Assembly (NCBI GenBank): GCA_004283055.1 | Contig: SHLP01000003.1 | Location: 1 to 64,000 of the forward strand | From: Deltaproteobacteria bacterium | GTDB lineage: Bacteria; Myxococcota_A; Polyangia; Polyangiales; Houyiibacteriaceae | Reading direction: 5' to 3' | Length of the DNA: 64,000 nt | The notes under the pieces: model-generated | Seen by the model: only the letters and a program-made list of their open reading frames with translations | What the model was told of the DNA's origin: nothing | Database searches by the model: none | Program-made: the position numbers and the translations under genes | In this document: positions 61,383 to 64,000 of the stretch, piece after piece | Layout: each line of letters opens with the position of its first letter | How positions within the stretch are numbered: the first letter of the stretch is position 1

Positions 61383-62063
61383 CTAGCCGCCGAGCTTGGC
61401 CTTGAGAGCTGCGAGCTCGTCGTCGACGTCGTCTTTCCCTTCCTCGGACTCCAACGCTCGAAAACGCTCGTCCATTTCGGCGCGCTTGGGGTCATCCAGC
61501 ACTTCGTGGGCCTCGACTTCCGCATCCAACTGGTCAATCTGGTCGGCCATGCGGTCCAGGTCGGCGAACGCACCACCGCCAAGGCGATCGCCACTGCTCA
61601 GCTCAGGGTCTGGCTCCTGAGCCCGCGCGTCGCGCACTTGAGCGGCTAGTGTCTTTTGCCTGGCTTTGAGGTCGTCGAGCTTATCCTCGACGCGTTCGAG
61701 CTGAGCCTTCATCGCGTCGGCTGCGCTTGCTTGCGCTGCTGACCGCGCTCGGACCTGCTTCGCCTCTTCGAGTGCGTGCGCTTTCCGACGGAGAGCCTCT
61801 CGGGCGAGATCGTCGTCGTCTTGCTCGAGCGCAAGGATCGCTTTTTGTTCCCAGTCGCTCGCCTCTTGCTCGAGATCCCTCTGCTTCTTCTCGAGCCGTT
61901 TCGCGTTGCCCAATGCCCCGATGAGGTCTTTGCGCGCGCGCTTCAGCGCCGATTTCATGTCGGTCACGGTCTGACCGATCATTTTGTCCGGATCCTCCGC
62001 CTGGTCGATCAGAGCGTTCAGATTGGATTTGATCACCCGGTTCAGCCGACTGAAGATACCCAT
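61383..62063 (-). CDS. pspA: PspA/IM30-family membrane-protection protein
   Basis: A 226-residue coiled-coil protein of the PspA/IM30 family. It opens with the amphipathic helix MGIFSRLNRVIKSNLNALID and EDPDKMIGQTVTDMKSAL. Long Glu/Lys-rich coiled coils follow, then a weakly structured end (GDRLGGGAFADLDRM). Such proteins coat and stabilise the inner membrane under envelope stress. It is directly followed (9 nt) by the pseudo-cyclase protein, suggesting that the partner controls or reports on it. No PspF- or PspB/C-like genes are seen here. Confidence 0.9.
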   Translation of the reverse strand: MGIFSRLNRVIKSNLNALIDQAEDPDKMIGQTVTDMKSALKRARKDLIGALGNAKRLEKKQRDLEQEASDWEQKAILALEQDDDDLAREALRRKAHALEEAKQVRARSAAQASAADAMKAQLERVEDKLDDLKARQKTLAAQVRDARAQEPDPELSSGDRLGGGAFADLDRMADQIDQLDAEVEAHEVLDDPKRAEMDERFRALESEEGKDDVDDELAALKAKLGG

Positions 62064-62161
62064 ACTCCCCCTACTGAGATCACGATCCCACGCCGGGAGC
62101 CCTCTGTAAAGGGACTGAGGTTTCTCGACTTCCGGCTTCCGTCTATGCTAGCTGGGGGGAT

Positions 62162-63127
62162 ATGTTGAAGGGGGCACACGTCCTGATTACAGGGGGTGCG
62201 GGGTTCATTGGAACCGCGCTGGCTGCACGTCTGGCGGACGACAACCGCGTTCGCGTGCTCGATATTTTGCGCCGGAATGCGCTTTCGAAGGCTGGCCTCG
62301 ACCGGCATCCGAACGTGGAGCTGGTCGTCGGCGATGTCCGCGATTTGACGGCCGTTCGCCGCGCCGTGACCGGCTGCGACTACGTCATTCACATGGCCTC
62401 GATCGCAGGCGTCGACACGGTCTTGAAAAACCCGGTCATGACGATGGAGATCTCGCTCGAAGGAACGATGAACGTTCTTCGCGCCGCCAACGACTGCACC
62501 GGCATCAAGCGGGTCATCGACTTCTCCACGAGCGAAGTCTTTGGCTCCTACGCGTTTCGCGTCCGGGAGGCCGACGTGACGAGCCTTGGCGCAGTCGGGG
62601 AAGCGCGGTGGACGTACGCGGTCAGCAAGCTTGCAACCGAGCACCTCGCACACAACTACTGGAAGCAGTTCAAGTTGCCGACCGTTTCGATCCGCCCTTT
62701 CAACATTTTCGGACCTGGCCAAGTTGGCGAGGGCGCGGTCCACGCCTTCGTGGTGCGCGCCCTGCAGGACGAAAAAATCCTCATCCACAACGAGGGCGAC
62801 CAGATTCGATCCTGGTGTTACATCGACGATATCGTCGACGCGATCGAGCTCGCGATGGAGCGAGACGAGGCCGTCGGTGAGAGCTTCAACATCGGCAACC
62901 CTCGAAGCACGGTCACGATCTACCAGCTCGCGCGGCTCATCGTCCGGTTGACCGAGAGCAAGTCCCCCATCGAGTTCGTCGACTGGGACTTCCCCGACGT
63001 CGAGCTTCGTATTCCGGATGTGAAAAAGGCGGAGGAGCTCCTCGGCTTCCGCGCACACGTCGAGCTCGAACAAGGGCTCCTCGACACCATCGAATGGTAC
63101 CGGCGCAAGCTCGTCGGCGAGGCCTGA
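62162..63127 (+). CDS. NAD-dependent epimerase/dehydratase
   Basis: A 321-residue extended SDR of the sugar-nucleotide type. It has the NAD-binding motif ITGGAGFIG (9-17), FSTSEVFGSY (active-site Ser/Thr), WTYAVSKLATEHL (YxxxK) and IRPFNIFGPGQVGEGAVHAF. The GPGQ and RSWCYIDDIVDAIELA segments are common in dTDP/UDP-sugar epimerases and UDP-glucuronate decarboxylases. The exact substrate is not fixed. It is divergent from pspA and followed by a TPR gene one nt after its stop. Confidence 0.88.
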   Translation: MLKGAHVLITGGAGFIGTALAARLADDNRVRVLDILRRNALSKAGLDRHPNVELVVGDVRDLTAVRRAVTGCDYVIHMASIAGVDTVLKNPVMTMEISLEGTMNVLRAANDCTGIKRVIDFSTSEVFGSYAFRVREADVTSLGAVGEARWTYAVSKLATEHLAHNYWKQFKLPTVSIRPFNIFGPGQVGEGAVHAFVVRALQDEKILIHNEGDQIRSWCYIDDIVDAIELAMERDEAVGESFNIGNPRSTVTIYQLARLIVRLTESKSPIEFVDWDFPDVELRIPDVKKAEELLGFRAHVELEQGLLDTIEWYRRKLVGEA

Positions 63128-63128
63128 G

Positions 63129-64000
63129 ATGTCCGATCGTCCTCCGCAGGTCTATGACTTGTCCGCGGCGCGTCCGGACGGTTGGTTCGACGAGGTGCTC
63201 AAGCAGTCCAAGGACTTCGACGCCGCCTGCAAGATCATCGGCCGGAACACGCTGGGCCTCGCTCTCATTGCCGGCGCCCGCATTTTGAGCCTCACGGCCA
63301 ACCCGCACACGCAGAGCTTGACCACGGTCGAGTTCTCTCTCGGACAAGATGCGACGGTCCGGCAGGTCCCGCTCCCGGAGTTTCGCGAAGCCATCGCGCG
63401 TGCTTTGCTGAACCCGCTGCAGAATCAGGGCCTTCCCGAAAATGCGGACGTCGAGACGATTCAAGCGCACATCGGTGGGCGCTATTTGCTCGAGGCGAGC
63501 TTGTTCTTCGTGACCCCGCTCGAGCTTCGACACGATCTCGGCCTTTCCGAGATCGAGGTGCAGTTCAACGAGGTCCAGCACGTCTTGAGCCTCGAGGATT
63601 TCAGGGAGGTTCTCGATGAGCGGGTGCGCTCCGAGCTCGGGCTCGACCAGCCAAGCCAGCCGTCGATCGACCTCGCCGTCGTCGACCAGGCCGAGGTGGC
63701 CAACGCCCACGGCAACTGGGGTGCGACGATTGCCATGCTCAACCCTTGGCTGACCCCGATCGCCATGCTGATGCGAACGGGGGAGTCGGAGGGTCTCCCT
63801 CAAGACGTACACCAACGTCTGTCGATGAGCCTCGATCTTCTCGGCACGGCCTACGCCAAGATTGGCGAGCTCGATGCGGCCAACGAGGTCCTCCGTCTCG
63901 GGGTGCAGTGGGCCGGCGAATCCGGCCAGGCAGCCACGCTTTATCTCGCCCTCGGCCGCGCGTCGCTCGCACGGGAGAAACACGGTGAGTCGATTGGCCT
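63129..64000 (+). CDS. TPR-containing protein of unknown function (3' truncated by window)
   Basis: An open frame from the ATG at 63129, one base after the epimerase stop, to the window end (at least 290 residues). The N-terminal part begins MSDRPPQVYDLSAARPDGWF and has no recognised domain. The region from residue ~220 shows TPR-like helices (MSLDLLGTAYAKIGELDAAN and GQAATLYLALGRASLARE). No signal or membrane segment is seen. The frame is open to the edge and codon use resembles its neighbours. It is probably translated together with the epimerase. Function unknown. Confidence 0.78.
   Translation, partial: MSDRPPQVYDLSAARPDGWFDEVLKQSKDFDAACKIIGRNTLGLALIAGARILSLTANPHTQSLTTVEFSLGQDATVRQVPLPEFREAIARALLNPLQNQGLPENADVETIQAHIGGRYLLEASLFFVTPLELRHDLGLSEIEVQFNEVQHVLSLEDFREVLDERVRSELGLDQPSQPSIDLAVVDQAEVANAHGNWGATIAMLNPWLTPIAMLMRTGESEGLPQDVHQRLSMSLDLLGTAYAKIGELDAANEVLRLGVQWAGESGQAATLYLALGRASLAREKHGESIG

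Noticed and set aside
1..64000. CRISPR arrays, insertion sequences, prophage, tRNA or rRNA genes
   Set aside because: No regularly spaced direct repeats, transposase or phage genes, tRNA-like hairpins or rRNA sequence were recognised other than tmRNA.

Overview
The window looks like a chromosomal segment from a GC-rich, free-living Gram-negative bacterium, most likely a myxobacterial or deltaproteobacterial lineage (Myxococcota-like). This placement is inference. It rests on GC-rich codon use, many TPR and low-complexity proteins, lipoproteins, and the mix of MurJ, EngB, Hsp33, LTA-synthase-like and ethylmalonyl-CoA pathway genes. No rRNA, tRNA, insertion sequence, prophage or CRISPR array is visible. 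Coding density is very high, with many 4-nt ATGA start/stop overlaps.

Region by region. 1-4.4 kb holds tmRNA (ssrA, minus strand, tag ANDNAVALAA), a lipoprotein, a drug/metabolite-type transporter, an SspB-like adaptor with a ClpX-binding tail, a histidine phosphatase and ClpP. Together these form a trans-translation and ClpXP neighbourhood. 4.5-7 kb holds an ArgE-like deacetylase overlapping ArgA. 7-13 kb holds a HelD-type RNA polymerase recycling ATPase and a SWIM-zinc-finger SNF2 helicase. 13-18.1 kb (minus) holds a dienelactone hydrolase, a degenerate GGDEF protein and a complete tryptophan-tryptophylquinone amine dehydrogenase operon: heavy chain, MauE, MauD, light chain and monohaem cytochrome c, all joined by 4-nt overlaps. 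A YkgJ-type protein sits upstream.

18-29 kb is mostly housekeeping: a lipoprotein, a zinc-ribbon/TPR membrane protein, EngB, MurJ, Hsp33, isocitrate dehydrogenase, an RND-family transporter with an Asp/Leu-rich insertion, ribosomal protein S20 and DNA polymerase III delta. 29-31.7 kb encodes a two-AAA Clp ATPase with an IGF loop. 31.7-43.6 kb is one long minus-strand gene array: an SDR oxidoreductase, two giant TPR proteins (1473 and 1568 aa) sharing a related C-terminal domain, a short unknown protein, NadD and a DUF2520 protein. This is the least explained part of the window.

43.7-51.2 kb holds a CaCA antiporter and an LTA-synthase-like protein (both apparently using CTG starts), a DUF938 methyltransferase, a second membrane sulfatase-fold enzyme and a GT39-like membrane protein. 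51.2-57.7 kb holds ethylmalonyl-CoA pathway genes (methylsuccinyl-CoA dehydrogenase, MeaB, ethylmalonyl-CoA mutase) with a divergent ScfR-type regulator that has candidate operators just upstream. 57.7-64 kb holds YajQ, prephenate dehydratase, a pseudo-cyclase/pseudo-STAND protein next to PspA, a sugar-nucleotide epimerase and a truncated TPR protein running off the window end.
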